From positions 255,501 to 319,500 of the forward strand of contig JACGZH010000007.1 in NCBI GenBank assembly GCA_014706385.1: DNA of 64,000 nt. The letters run 5' to 3'. Every line of letters starts with the position of its first letter. The first letter of the stretch is position 1. The position numbers and the translations under genes are program-made. This stretch comes from Phaffia rhodozyma (taxonomy: Eukaryota > Basidiomycota > Tremellomycetes > Cystofilobasidiales > Mrakiaceae). The notes beneath the pieces are model-generated. The model saw only the letters and a list, made by a program, of their open reading frames with translations. It was not told the origin of the DNA and did not search any database. Below, in pieces: positions 12,101 through 24,078 of this stretch.

Positions 12101-14251
12101 GAGAACATGACCCTATTCTTGGTGAGAGAGGGGTTTCTTCTGAATACCCACGAACGACGTTCCTGTTGATCGAGTGGTCTAACCTCGGTGTTCTTGATCG
12201 AATTCTCTTTAGGGATAATTGATCTTTCAACTCTGGGCGATGTGTTCGGAAACAAATCTGAAGTCACGAGGTGTGTAACGTCCTTCTATGATGCTGGTTC
12301 AAAACTTGTTCTAATGCATTCTATTTTCGCTTGGTTTTTATAGGTGGTATCCTCTAGTATGTACTTTTCTCTCTTGCTTTCAGGGTGAAATGTGTAGAGA
12401 CTTAATACGCTGCTATAATCGACAATGTTCTGTCTTTGTCTAGGCTGGAGGTATTGGATGGGGTGTCCTGTAAGAGTTGAACATGCATATATTACTCACG
12501 TTGACGGATTCACCTGATCACGTCTTTTCCATTCTTTCCCCAAATAGACGTCTTTCACTACTATGGAAACCCATTGACATCAGCCTCCCTAAAGGAATCA
12601 GCGGGTTTGATATAGTCTCTGCGGAAATACATTCAGTTAAAGCAATCGACTTGTCAAACGTCCCTTCAGAACACATCGCTTCGTCCTCGGTAACGATCGA
12701 TACTGAATCAGACTCCAAAACAATCTCTAGCGACCCCTACGCTACCTCCTCCTCAGCAGCTTCCGAATCTACGAACGCGAACGAGTCGCGGCGGAGATCG
12801 GGTAGTGCAAATTCTGCGATAGCCTCGGGAACGTATGCCTGGGAGATCCAACAACCACCGCTTCTGTTGGCGGTCTGCTACAGACTCTCGACCTCAATGA
12901 TCATCAGATTCTCAAACAAGCAAGGATCAATAAAACGAAAAACGACTACTTGGGTACGTCTAGGTTCTTCTACCCTTTTCTCAACCGTCGACTTGTCTTA
13001 AGAGGTTCGATGTGATCTTCAGCTGAACATATCTTTCGCACTACCTGCTAGGGTATCGGTGTATTGAGACTTGTAGACGTACCTGATGGTGTCCTTATGA
13101 ACGTTGCCATCCCGATATTTGCAACATCCGACCCAGCAGAAGCTATTCTCTGGGCATTCAGTAAAGATGCCAGAAACGAGACGAACAGGGCCAAGGAGAT
13201 CGGCGTAATCCTTCTAGGTATATCATTGAGACCTGGGCTGGGAAAGGTAAAGTCCTTATGAAGAGATGCCGATCGATTGGTTTCAAACCACTGACAGAAT
13301 CAATCTGAATGGGGTTTGGTAAATCAAGGCGCATCAGCATTTACTAAAGAAAGACCGATCGCTCAACCTCGTACATGAAGGCAAGCCCAATTGTCCTCAC
13401 ACCTCTTCATCTACTCTATACTTATCGAAGACGTTTTTTTTTTATTTTTTTTTAATTTTTTTAAACTCTTATAGCCAAACAAGCGACAACCCTACTTGGT
13501 ATAAAACAGCATGTTCTCCGATCGACATCGGATATGCCAAGCCATCAACTGATGGAGGTCGAACCCCTCGAGCGTTTAGACAGTCGTATCAGCCAAAAGA
13601 GCCAATCCGGCTCCGTACAACCCACCAGAGCAGACGAGATATCAGGGGCGAACACAACGCCGATAAACGGGTTCCAAAGAGATCACAGGTCTTCTTACAT
13701 CTCAAATCGCTCGCTTTCAGGTGTAGGTATAGACATAGGCACAAATGATATAGAACAAAATGCACTAGGCGCCGCAGATGGCCGAACTAGCGTTGAAGGC
13801 GAAGGCGGGAAGAAGGAAGAGGAAGAAGAGGAAGAAGATTTTTACGATGGCACCAGCTCGTACGCCTCCCATTTCTTCCTCTCATTCATTTCATATCTGT
13901 GTGTGTGGGTTTCATTAACCTTTGACCTTTGTGTGTTCTCGACTTGGGCTGGGGCCGATTGAAAACTCTCATCTATAGTAAAAGTTCAAACAAAAGAATA
14001 ACAGTACGTTTCCCCAACCTTCTTCCATTCCGATCCTTCCTCCTTATCATCGCCATCTTCATCGCGACTTTGCTCGCTAACAACTCCTTCTCTTCCTTGA
14101 TTGACCCTGAATGTCACGGAAACAGCACGAAGGCAAATATCAATACAAAGCTTTAAGATCCGCCCGATGGGCAAAAGACAAGGTGTCGAGTAAAGTATCG
14201 CAAATCTCTCTCAAGCACAAACGGTCAGCCTCCTCTTCTCTTCTCACTTGA
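9159..14251 (+). CDS. Mug190/tricalbin-like SMP and C2 domain membrane-contact protein
   Basis: Proteins of this type anchor in the ER, carry lipids in an SMP domain, and dock on other membranes through C2 domains. The first exon, 9159-9683, encodes two adjacent hydrophobic segments (LFSSFLAFLAYC and IILSFVSFALYIV), then VNHAIEALWPMINQDLF, the SMP entry. The SMP core continues from 9765 with YFGVGLKGLGGVELPVWIDM and RLRLLLDPSPPF. The first C2 domain contains GKSDPYIAI and VLQLYDSDRF, giving acidic calcium-site candidates. Further C2-like segments follow (WTMERLKIVVRDERD; then WKPIDISLP). The last exon ends in KYQYKALRSARWAKD, a Mug190-family tail, and stops at 14249-14251. There are over a dozen introns. 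The usual family has a longer N-terminus, so an upstream exon may be missing from my model. Confidence 0.82.
13434..13464. repeat. T-rich tract inside a Mug190-like intron
   Basis: Three runs of 7-10 T are broken only by A residues, within an intron of the SMP-C2 gene. It is probably an extended polypyrimidine tract or replication slippage product. No further function is suggested. Confidence 0.6.
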
Positions 14252-14921
14252 GGAAGTTTTTTAGACGAGAGCACAAGACTAATGCCAGGTTTCGGTCGTG
14301 ATATATAGACAAACAGATGGGAATCGGTCCTTAGAAACAGAAGGTATTTCGAGTTTTTAGTCCGAGGAGGAATATACATGTTTCTTTCTCTCGTTGCCGA
14401 GTGTTGTGATTGTTTCTTCCTTCCTAAGAGAATGAATAGAGACCTAAATGGTAAGACAAAATCAAAAAAGATTGATTAAACGATGAAATAGAGACAAAGC
14501 AAAGAACGTATACAAAAGGAGAGAAGGGGAACAATTGGTAACCAAGAGAGTATCCATATGCAGAAAACAAAGAGAAAAAGAAACGGAAAGAGAGGCATGC
14601 TTTGAGGTAACCGTCCAACGGCTGAACGAATGAGAGTGAATGTGGAATGAGGGTCTACAAGCAGAAAAATAGAGAAAAGTCCGTGGTGATGCATCGCGCA
14701 GGAAAGAAAGAAAACGAAAGCAGATGAACAGGAATGATGAGAACGTAAGAAAGGAGTGAACAATGCAATATGGTGTTTGAAACAAGATGTATAGAAGAGA
14801 CTAGGCCTTTTGCGAAAAGACAAGTTGTCATGTGCAAAACTGAAAAGATGTCTGACGCAAGGGCGAGAATGAAGGAAAAAAAAAGAGAAAAAACTTGAAA
14901 GAATGAAAGTTGTAAATAAAA
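14252..14921. other. Convergent 3' intergenic region
   Basis: This 670-bp gap lies between the 3' ends of the Mug190-like gene (plus) and the disordered-protein gene (minus). The minus-strand reading is T-rich, and several overlapping open frames there (14462-14943) are low-complexity Phe/Leu/Ser products of pyrimidine bias rather than genes. Confidence 0.5.
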
Positions 14922-17900
14922 TCAAGTTGGAGGGCCTCTCCAAGATGTGGGTGGGTTCCGACCAGCCGGCGAACCACTTCTCGGACTAACTCGGCCCGGA
15001 GACCTACTTCGCATTTCCTCCTTCGCAAATGGAGCCATTGGAGGTTCCATCGAGAGCGAATAACCACTGCTTGTTCGGTGTTTAGCTGACCGCTGCTGCT
15101 GGTGAGATGGATCAGGCAAAGAAGCTCGAGGTTGTTTTGATTCGCCCAAGATGCCAGATCGATCCGGTGGTTGTCCGTATTGAGAGTTTGAAGAAGAACT
15201 CTGTCGTTGACCCGGTATAGGTCGATGCGCAGGCGCAAAAGAAGATGAAGAAACGGAAGAGGACGGAGGAGCGTAAGGTTGAGAGGGAATCTGATCAACC
15301 AACCGAGCCACACCGGAGCCAGATGGTCGGCGCGATCGAGGCTGAGCCGAAGGAACTGATAGATTTATGTCGTAGGATGACGTCCTCATGGCCGAGCCTT
15401 CCTGTACAAGAGTTGGACTTCGACTTCGTCTGGAAGAATCTCCGTATTCAGATCTAGACCCAGACCAATGTCCTCCAGCGGTCCCACCAGACATCGCAGG
15501 TCCTCCACCTCCTATTGCAGATGCACTACCCCGTCGATGCGAGTCTTCTCCACCATAAGCAGACGAGCTATAACCCCCACCATAGACACTATCGCCGAAA
15601 GGCACACCCATGCCCATCGGTCGCATCGAGTTTCTGGGCAAAGAAGATGTGGGCCCTCCGATCTCGGAAGCGGCACCTCCCATATGCATGCTCATCGTCT
15701 CCCATTGATCAGCTGCGAGCTGACTGGCTTGTGCTGCCATCATGCTTTGGAACTGCTGTTTGGCCATCATCTGTAGAAGCACACACAAGTCAGAAAGAGG
15801 GCGACAAACGGATCAACGAAAGTGGAGAGAACGAACCATCGCCTGGTACTGCATGTGAGGGTCTCCTTGCTGCCCCGGCATCTGAGCCATCGCCATCTGC
15901 ATAGCCATCTGAGCCTGCTGAGCCTGCATGGACATTTGCATTTGGAATGCCATCATCGGATCCCCATTCATCATAGGCATAGATGGATAAAATCCTTGAG
16001 GGGGGTACATCGGAAAGGGAGGATGGTGCATCATATTACCTCCCCAAGCGGAACGATCAACGGGAGCATAACGACTGGTCATATCATCATCGTCTGTTTC
16101 CTCGATCGGCTGGGTACCGTTAACAATCTGTCCGAGCTACATTGCCAGAAAGATATCATAAGGGAGAATATGAAACAAATAGACTTAGAACTAATCCCAC
16201 ACTTGGAACGATGAAAAGTGAATAGAACGTACCTTGATAGCGTTTCTCGCTTCATTCCGCCTTCTCTCATTCCTTCTCTTCTGAATCTCATTCTCATCCA
16301 AACTTTCGCCCTCTCCCAGACCAGATTTTCCCAATCCCAGTTCTTTAACACTTCCAACCTCTTTAATATGCCGACTTTTCTGTATGTCGTCCAATGACAC
16401 TTCTTTCGGAGTCATCGGCATTTGACCGGAGCTAGAATCCCCAGTCGTTATCCCGGACGCGCATGAGGATGAGGGCGAAGAAGTCATCTGGTGAGAGGAA
16501 TTGTGAAACGCCGGCCGGGGTGGGTTTCCAAGGACGGCCGATCCCTGAGAGGAATACTCAGTGTTGTTGGGCGATCTGGGAGTGAATTGATTAGCTGAAG
16601 GAGAAGTAGACAAAGAGGATGAGGGCGGCTTGGCTTGATTGAGAACTGGAACGTCGTATTGAGATCCTCGATATTGTGCGATCTTCTGGTCATTGTTGGC
16701 AATATATATTGTGGAAGCCGACGGTTTCCGAAGAATTGATTTTGGTTGAGCAGTGGTACTGGTCGTTACTCTCCCAGACAAGTTCAGTGCAGATGAGGCC
16801 GAGGGCTGGGACGAGTGGGAAGATAACGAATCGTTCGAGCTAGACGTTGAGGTTGATGTCAACTTTGATTTTGATCCGTTCTTGATGGTAGGAGTAGTGG
16901 TGGTCGTGGAAGTTCCGGCTGACCGAGCAGAACCTTCGGCTTGAGGCGTAGAAGCAATCACATTGAGCGACAATTTGCTGGCGGAAGGGACAGGACCTGG
17001 TGTCGGCTTGGTAGGAAGCTTACGGGAGACCATTCCCAACGGAGTATTGTCATCCGAATCGCTCTCCACCTCTGCAGATACTTTCTTTGCTTTGTTGTCC
17101 TTCTTGAGCCCCGATATAGGTTTGGAAGCCGACTCTACATTTTCCCCACCATTAACAACGACTGCTCCAGGTTTCGTGATCAAAAAGCTTTTCTTGAAAC
17201 GTTGGCCAGCCACAACATCATCGTCGTGCCCGTACCCATCGCTATCCTCATCGATCTCCATTGCAGACAATCTATTGGCCGATGTTGTTAATACGGACTC
17301 GCTCCCTCGGCGCGCAGGAACAGGTTTAAACGTAGGAGGTCGCAGAGTGTCCCTTGCATCGATTGATCTATCGATATCCCCACCTGAAGCCCTTCGAGTA
17401 GCAAGTGAGCGTTCTCTGTCCAACTGTGGCTTTGTCATGTTATCCGGGAGAGACACTAGTGGTTTAGGGGTGAATCGGCCTGAGACATTCGGACGAGATG
17501 AAAGCATAGACGTTGCAGGCGATTTAGCTCGGGCAGGAAGTACTCTCGACAAGTTAGCCGTGGAGCTTGAATTCTTAACGTTGCGCCCGGGTGAGGCAAG
17601 AGCAGGTACCGATTTTCGAGCGGTTGAATAATGATGAGCATCCGCCGACGACAACTCGGCCTCCTCGTTTGGGCTGTCGCTCTCCGACTCGGTTTCCGAG
17701 TCTACAGTGGAAGCAGACGACCTACGCGCGTTTTTGTTAGAAAGAGGAGCGGCCGGTTTGGATACGCTGTATGGCCCTTGGAATTTCGATAGTTCTTTTG
17801 GTGAGTTGCCAATAGACATACTTTCTACGGGCAAAGGCGGTTGGAAAGGACTCGACCGTCTGGGTATTGCGTTCGTCGAAGGTCGACCTGGAGAAGATGA

Positions 17901-20126
17901 CTCGGACTTTGGCGACGGTAGAGGCCGGTAAGGGGAGACTGACCTGGACGGTCTGAAGAACGAAGTTCCGGGATGATCAATTCCAGATGGAGATTGCGTC
18001 CAATCATCTGCAAATTTTGGGAGAGGAACTACAGCCGAAGGAGCAGAGAGGGTCATGGAAGGTGGGAAACGGGGGTTTATCGACGTTGAGGGAGCGGATA
18101 CCGGGACGGGTGTAGAGGAAGGCGCAGGAGTAGGTGGACCGTCCGATTCGTCGGCTGTGAACGTGCTCTGCCTTCGTTCTCTGGAGGCGACGATGAAGCC
18201 ATCCTTTCGCGTAGCGTTGGCCCTCGGGATCGGGGCACTAATTTCTGAGAAATCCGCGACGGATTTTCTGATCAGCCCCAATGGTCGGTCATCATCATCA
18301 TTGCTTTCACCCCCAGCATTTGACCCGACGTTCGGCAGGCCGTTCTTTCTTTTATCGGGCTCCTCGATCTTCTCACTCGGTTCGATAGTACCTCTCGCTA
18401 GATCTTCCAACCCCATTGAACTTCTTCTTCGTCTAAAGATGCCCACAGAGACTTTTCGTTCTCCAACAACCTCCATCGGTTCCTCCTCCTCCTCCTCTCC
18501 TTCCTCATCATCCGGCATGAAGACTGAGTTGTAACTACTTTTTCTGGCCCTAGACCACTCGTTTGACTTGGTCCTTAACTGACTTCCGGGTTGTTCTATC
18601 CTGAGCCCCGGATAAGTAGCAGACGTGGGCGGAAGGGAAGTTCCCGGCCCTGGCGAGACTGCCGATACAGGTGGCGTCAGTATGTTTGTGCTCGGAAAGT
18701 ATGACGACGACAAGTGGTTGGTCACATCGTCCGGTGTAGTAATCCTCCTAGCAGAGATAACCTTAAAGGATTCTGCGGGGCTTGGCGGTCGTCCATCCTC
18801 AGCGGCTGCTGAAGCGGATGGCTTTGAGGAATGTCCCAGTTTCAGAGGGTAACCGAAGAATGATGTTGATGGTCGTGGTGGGGCCGGCTGAGCTGGTAAC
18901 GGTCGGGGGATAGCAACTGTGGTTCCAGAGGGCGCAATTTTTGAGGTAGTATTTACAGGAGATGAGCTCGGAACAGTCTGAGCAGTAAGATCTTCGAACC
19001 GAGTCGAAGGAGGGTCTGCGAGACGGTTGACAGAGCCTTCTTTACCAGTGTTCCCCTCGCCGAACATTCCGAAAAACCGACGACGGCCGTTCAGTTTATT
19101 GCCTTGTAGGACCGATGTTGTTGACGCTGAAGGTCCCGAGACAGGAGTATCTTCGTCCTCTTGACAAGGCGACGAAGGGACGTGCAATCGAAGTATAGGG
19201 GTCGACGATCGCTGGGTTAGCATCGGCTGACTCTGAGATATTGGTCGAGCTGGAAGCGGGAAGGAAGGGGTCGTTCGGAGAGGAGGATGGCTTCGTGGTG
19301 GACTCAATGATAGAGATGAAGTGGTAGGAGGGCCAAGAGGTGTTCGAGGGGTAACAGAGGGTATCGGCGCGCTCACCGGCGGCGGATTAATTCTATACGT
19401 ATGCATGTCAGTGTGTTGATCCAAGAGTTTTCGATTACAAAAATCATAGAACGTATGCACTCACTCGTACCTTGGTCTCGATGTCACATCGAACGACTTT
19501 CTCTTATCCAACCGCCCGTCCACTCTCCGTTCAGGTTCAACCACAACACGTTCGGTCTGATTCATATCCACCTGAAGTCCCAACGAGGTCGAGCCTTCAT
19601 TCGGCGACCGTCCTTCTCCAAAGAACGAACTCTGACTGTCGTCCACGTAGAGCGAGCTTCTTGACAACCTGAACGGAGCCAACTTTGGAGGCGAGAGGGA
19701 AAGATCAGGTAGCACAAATGTTGAATGCACAGGAGATGGTTGGGTATATGCAGGTTCTTTTTCACGAGAGTCATCACTCAATCCGTTCTGGTGTTCGTTC
19801 ACCGACAAGGATGAGTGTGAAGTAAACTGGGCGTATGACGCTGATCGGAGAACCTCTGTAGGACCGTCCAATGGGATTGAATTCAGGGGCCCTCGAGGTG
19901 AAGGCAAGGGGGAGAAGGACGACGACGACGGACTGCCCGAAAAAGAGGATCGGGTAGAGATCGATGATGGCGGCGGTGGTAACGGGTGAAGGTACACCGC
20001 TGATGAAGTCGATACCTGCGTAGCGTTGCCGGTGTTTGTGTTGCTATGACCAGTGCTGGTAGAGAGACTCGCGTCCTTGTTCAGCGAGGACGTAGGTTGA
20101 TTACGCCTCTTGAAAAATAGACCCAT
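14922..20126 (-). CDS. Large intrinsically disordered Ser/Pro-rich protein with Met/Gln-rich C-terminal region
   Basis: Family not recognised. Four exons, 20126-19471, 19392-16233, 16136-15837 and 15770-14922, sum to 1,655 codons with consistent phase. The start is the ATG giving MGLFFKRRNQ. Most of the protein is Ser/Pro/Thr-rich and looks disordered. Recognisable islands: RRRFFGMFGEG near residue 300; two acidic blocks with a shared DD.(R/T)PLG pattern (DDDDRPLGLIRKS and DDNTPLGMVSRK); a charged helical stretch ENEIQKRRNERRRNEARNAI; then an acidic ETDDDD turn; a Met/Gln-rich segment (QMQMSMQAQQAQMAMQ); and a Gly/Ser/Tyr-rich tail ending with Pro/Arg/Ser. The layout suggests a scaffold, RNA-granule or signalling protein, but that is inference. 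It could be a distant fungal cell-polarity or CCR4-associated protein; I see no PH or other fold. Confidence 0.85.
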
Positions 20127-20493
20127 CGAGAGGATGTCAGGAACGGAGAAGGAACACAATCAAAGATCTAGCTGTGTTTCAGGGGAAGGATGAAAAGAGG
20201 GAAGAAGGGAGAAGGAAGGAGGAGAGGAAGCGAGAGACAGGAGACAGCAAGGGCAAGGACGATGGTTAGTGAGAAGGAAGCGTTTGGAGACTGAACTAAT
20301 TTTCAACCAGAAGAAGTGCTGGGAACATGCCTCGAGGTATCCGGAATCACGATTGTGGATGCGAAGGTCGATGGATGATGCCTAGAAGTTGAACAGAGAC
20401 CAACAATCCAAATCTTCTATTTTGTCCCTGTTTGGTTCACCATGGATACAACCAGACACATATACATAGACACACAGATAAGCATATGTGCCG

Positions 20494-20535
<42 letters not shown>

Positions 20536-21503
20536 AAAAGAAGAGGAGGAAGGAAAAGTCAGTGATCAGACCCTTCACACACAGACACACCGAGATACAC
20601 TCGATCGGTTTGATCGGCCGCCGAATCGATCAGCTCAGTCTCAAAAACGCAAGCTAATCAATTCATTCCCACATTGCTCCCCCTTGCCTGATCTCATTCC
20701 TGGGCACAAGGCTGCGTGTCCAACCTACAGGCGAGTGTGTATGGTGCGATGTCCTTGCTAAAAAGCCTTGGAGTGCATTCCTGCAACAAGCATGGCACAT
20801 TGACCAGAGTATGGAATACCCCTTTTGTGCCACATGCGAGCAGACCGAGGGTACAGAGTAGTTGCTTGAAGGAAAACACTTACCGGTATATTGTGCAGAT
20901 CTATTTAGATTAATGTGACACAAATAGCAGGCTATCGTTTCTATAAGAGAGAAAGAAAGGAAAGGGGTAGAAGAGGAAGAAAAAAAAAGAATGAAAGAGA
21001 GCAAAGGTTGAAAAGCAAAGAGGACCGGCTACACGATTGAAGAGATGAACTGAACTAGAGAATGGGATGAAAAGAAAAAGAAACGTTGGCAAAAAAAAAC
21101 AAGCGGGCAATCAGTTCCGGAACCTGCCCGCCGCATAGTCCCTAGTATGTTTTCTCCTTGTTTCACACATGACATCAGACCATTCACACAACTTTTATCA
21201 AGCATTCTCATCTTCATTCACATGATAAGCTACTGGGAGGAAGGGAGAATTGTAAGGGTAAAAAGAGAAAAATAAAGAGGACAGAGGCCCGATCTCCCAA
21301 AATAAGGACAAAAGAAACGAAAGGAAATGATCAAGAGAAACACGAACAACGCGTCATATGGAGAGCAAAGAAACGGCAAGACGGTCCAAGCACAAGATAT
21401 ATTTTGATCGAAAACTTGAAAACATGAAAACATAAACACAACAAAGACGTCAAAAAGGGGAGAGAAAGCAGGATCAGATCATGGGCAAGGCCAATTCGGT
21501 CAT
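20127..21503. other. Long intergenic region with CA microsatellite
   Basis: This 1.38 kb gap runs from the start of the disordered-protein gene to the 3' end of calnexin. Next to the start codon lies a G/A-rich (plus-strand) stretch, which would be a pyrimidine-rich leader. The CA array is listed separately. Other open frames are short and biased. No gene is supported. Confidence 0.5.
20499..20532. repeat. (CA)17 microsatellite
   Basis: A perfect dinucleotide array of 34 nt is flanked by imperfect CA-rich sequence from about 20455 to 20600. It lies upstream of the minus-strand gene starting at 20126. It should be length-variable between strains. Confidence 0.9.
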
Positions 21504-23719
21504 TTAGAGCTCTCGTCCCTTGCCCTTCCTCTGCTTTAGCTCTTCCTCTCGTCGCTCTACTCCGGATGCAGTGACTTCCACACCGACAATCGGGGGCTCG
21601 ACCTCAGTAGCAGGCACGACAGCAACCTTCTTTGTCTTGGGCGCCGACTGGATCGTCGTGGGAGCTCCTCCAAAGAGGGACGAAAACAAAGTGGCAAGGG
21701 TTGCAAGGATGGTGAGGGCAGAAAGGACGACGGTGGCCAAAAACTCGGGGTATGTCTTGATAGCGCTCCTCCAATCCTTGACGGCTTCCTCAAAGAATTC
21801 AGGCCAGGTGTCTCGAACAAAATCGATCCTGTCCTGGATGACGCCAGTGACTTTGCTCAGTCCGGTTCGGGCAACAGCCTTATCCTCGACATCCTCGTCC
21901 AAAGCGGCAGTCTCCGCGGCAGTCTCAATAGGGTACTTGATGTGGAAGGTCTCGTCCGCGAAAGCTTTGGCATCAGCCACGGAGTGTCCGATGTAAATGT
22001 TATCAAATAGCATGTCCTCGGTCATCGTCCAGACCTCGAAACCAACACCACCGATGGTCTCCAATCCCTTGGCAGGCTCGTTGTCCTCAAAGAAGGACGG
22101 GTTCGCGATCTTTCTAGGAGCCCAGACACCCTTGTAAGCCGGGTTTGCGATCAACGGAGCAGACCAGAGTCCCTTGTAATCTGGGTTAGGAATCTGAGGA
22201 GCGGTCCACGGACCACATCCAGGGGCCTCCTCACAAGCGGGGTTGGACACAAGAGGTGCGATCCAATCACCTGTCAAAACACAAGTAAACGAAGGGCCAG
22301 TCAGTATATCTGATAAAAGGTTGTGATTTTTGTTTTCAGGGTTTGAATGGAATAACCACTTACCATCTTCCTCCTCGTCCCACTCCTCGGGAATCACGGC
22401 CTCAGGATCCGGAATGAAATCAGGCTCATCGATTAACCATCCTTCCGGCATGGTTGCCTCCTCATCAGTGATCAATGCCGGGGCGCTCTCGTCCCAATCA
22501 TCGGGCTTGGTAGCATCAGAGTCGGTGATCATGGCTTCGTCCACCCAATCCTCGGGCTTCACATCCTCAGGATCGTCAATTTCTCGAGGAGGGTTCACAG
22601 CAGGCTCAAAGTCCTCCAAGAGAGATCCAGTAGTCAGGGTTTCGTCATTAATCTTGATCTCGAAAGTGTTGTCAGGGCTGTACCAGAGGTAAGAAGAATC
22701 AGTATACGACTTTTGTAATCCTGAGACAAATTCTCTTTGGTTGCTTACTTAACGATCAAAGTGTAGAGAGCGGTGGTTTTGGTGATCTTGGGGGGAGGGG
22801 TGGCCTTGAGGTGCTTCTCCTCAAACTCGCCCGTCACCGGGTTCTTGTGTCGGAAGATGAAGTGAACCTTGTTGGTGGCACCACACTTGTCAGGTCCGAA
22901 CCTGATGAAGTAACAAGATCAAGTTAGTTGGGTAACACAACCAAGTATAAGATCATAACCAAGAATCATACATGATAGAGAATGGAGTCTGTTCGTGAGT
23001 ATAAAGACAATAGCTGTACTGGTTAGTACTTGCTTCGAGCTTCTTGACGAGTAATGAGTGTGAGAACAACAAAGACTTGCCTTGTCAGAAAACTCTGCAC
23101 CCTCCTGCTCTCCTCCCAACGAGAGAAGCTTGACGTAAGCTCCTCCACACTCCAATCCTTTCTGCAACTTGGTTTCATATTGAACAACCAAAGGCTTTCC
23201 CTCTTCGACCTTGATTCCACCCTCGATCGGGGCTGAGATTGCATGGTGGGCGGCCTTGGACTTAACGACCAAACCATCGTCACCAGGGATTCCTGGGTAA
23301 ACTGAGGGAGGCTCGACCGACCAGGTTCCAACGTAGGAGAACGTCTCACCAGAGCCTACAGGAGACTTTTTTGTGGCGTGAGACGGGGACCATCGGGACC
23401 GCCAGCTGAAAACAAGAGAGAACAAAGACAGCACCGTGGTCAGATCGAGGACGAGATGATTGCTTTCGGACTATGTTTGGTTCGGTACTCACTCAGGAGT
23501 GAACTGCTCAACAAAAGGAGCCTTGATCGTAGAGGCCTATAAACAAGAGACGAAGCGTTTGTGAGATTTTTGACAATTCATCTCAACTGCTTTCACTGTA
23601 TAATCTTTATGTTGAACAACGAAGTCAACACCCACCTGAAACTCAACAGGCTCAGCAGCCACCTGGGATGAAAGAGTGGCCACACCGGACAAGATAGCAA
23701 GCGTAGAAACAGTCTTCAT
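21504..23719 (-). CDS. CNE1: Calnexin, ER membrane lectin chaperone
   Basis: Calnexin binds monoglucosylated N-glycoproteins in the ER and retains them for folding. Seven exons: 23719-23636, 23536-23493, 23405-23081, 22988-22972, 22901-22749, 22677-22364, 22270-21504; 567 aa, consistent phase. The signal peptide ends near residue 22. The lectin domain has [35 protein letters not shown] and HFIFRHKNP; its Cys residues form the family disulfide. The P-domain carries the repeat motifs (PEDW, KPDDW, MPEGW, IPEEW, then [15 protein letters not shown] and [11 protein letters not shown]). A membrane helix ([19 protein letters not shown]) and a short basic cytosolic tail close the protein. Intron 3 uses a GC donor, and exon 4 is only 17 nt. 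It diverges from the bS21m gene. Confidence 0.95.
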
Positions 23720-24078
23720 GATTCTTTACGATGAACGTGAGATAGGAAGAGAGTAAAGAAAGGCAAGACGAGAATGGTCGAGGTGATGGAGATGCAAGGT
23801 TTTATCTTTTTCTTCTAGAAAACGAGATGAAAGATCAACAGATGCCAGCTCACATCTAAACATGTGGCGTTGAGCAAAGCGTGACATGGGCTGTGTGAAT
23901 CTATACCTGTTACTAACCCTTGCTGTCACGCCCACTTCGAGTAACCATTAACGAAGGGTAAAGAAAAAGAGAATAGGTGCTTCCAACCGGGAAGTACACC
24001 TACTTTATCCTGTTTTCTTTTGGCTCATTAATTCTTCAAAAAGGTTTCTTCATCTCTTCTAGAAACACACAAGTAAGG
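23720..24078. promoter_or_regulatory. Shared promoter of calnexin and bS21m
   Basis: This 359-bp region separates two divergent start codons and must contain both promoters. I saw no clear TATA box or recognised stress element. Confidence 0.5.

Noticed and set aside
16963..17631. 222-codon open frame on the plus strand inside the disordered-protein gene
   Set aside because: It is antisense to a continuous 1,054-codon exon with consistent splicing. Its Ser/Leu/Asp composition mirrors the sense codon bias, and no family motif is visible.
20455..20600. CA-rich region as a possible coding sequence (His/Thr repeats)
   Set aside because: The open frames are by-products of the dinucleotide repeat and have no conserved flank.
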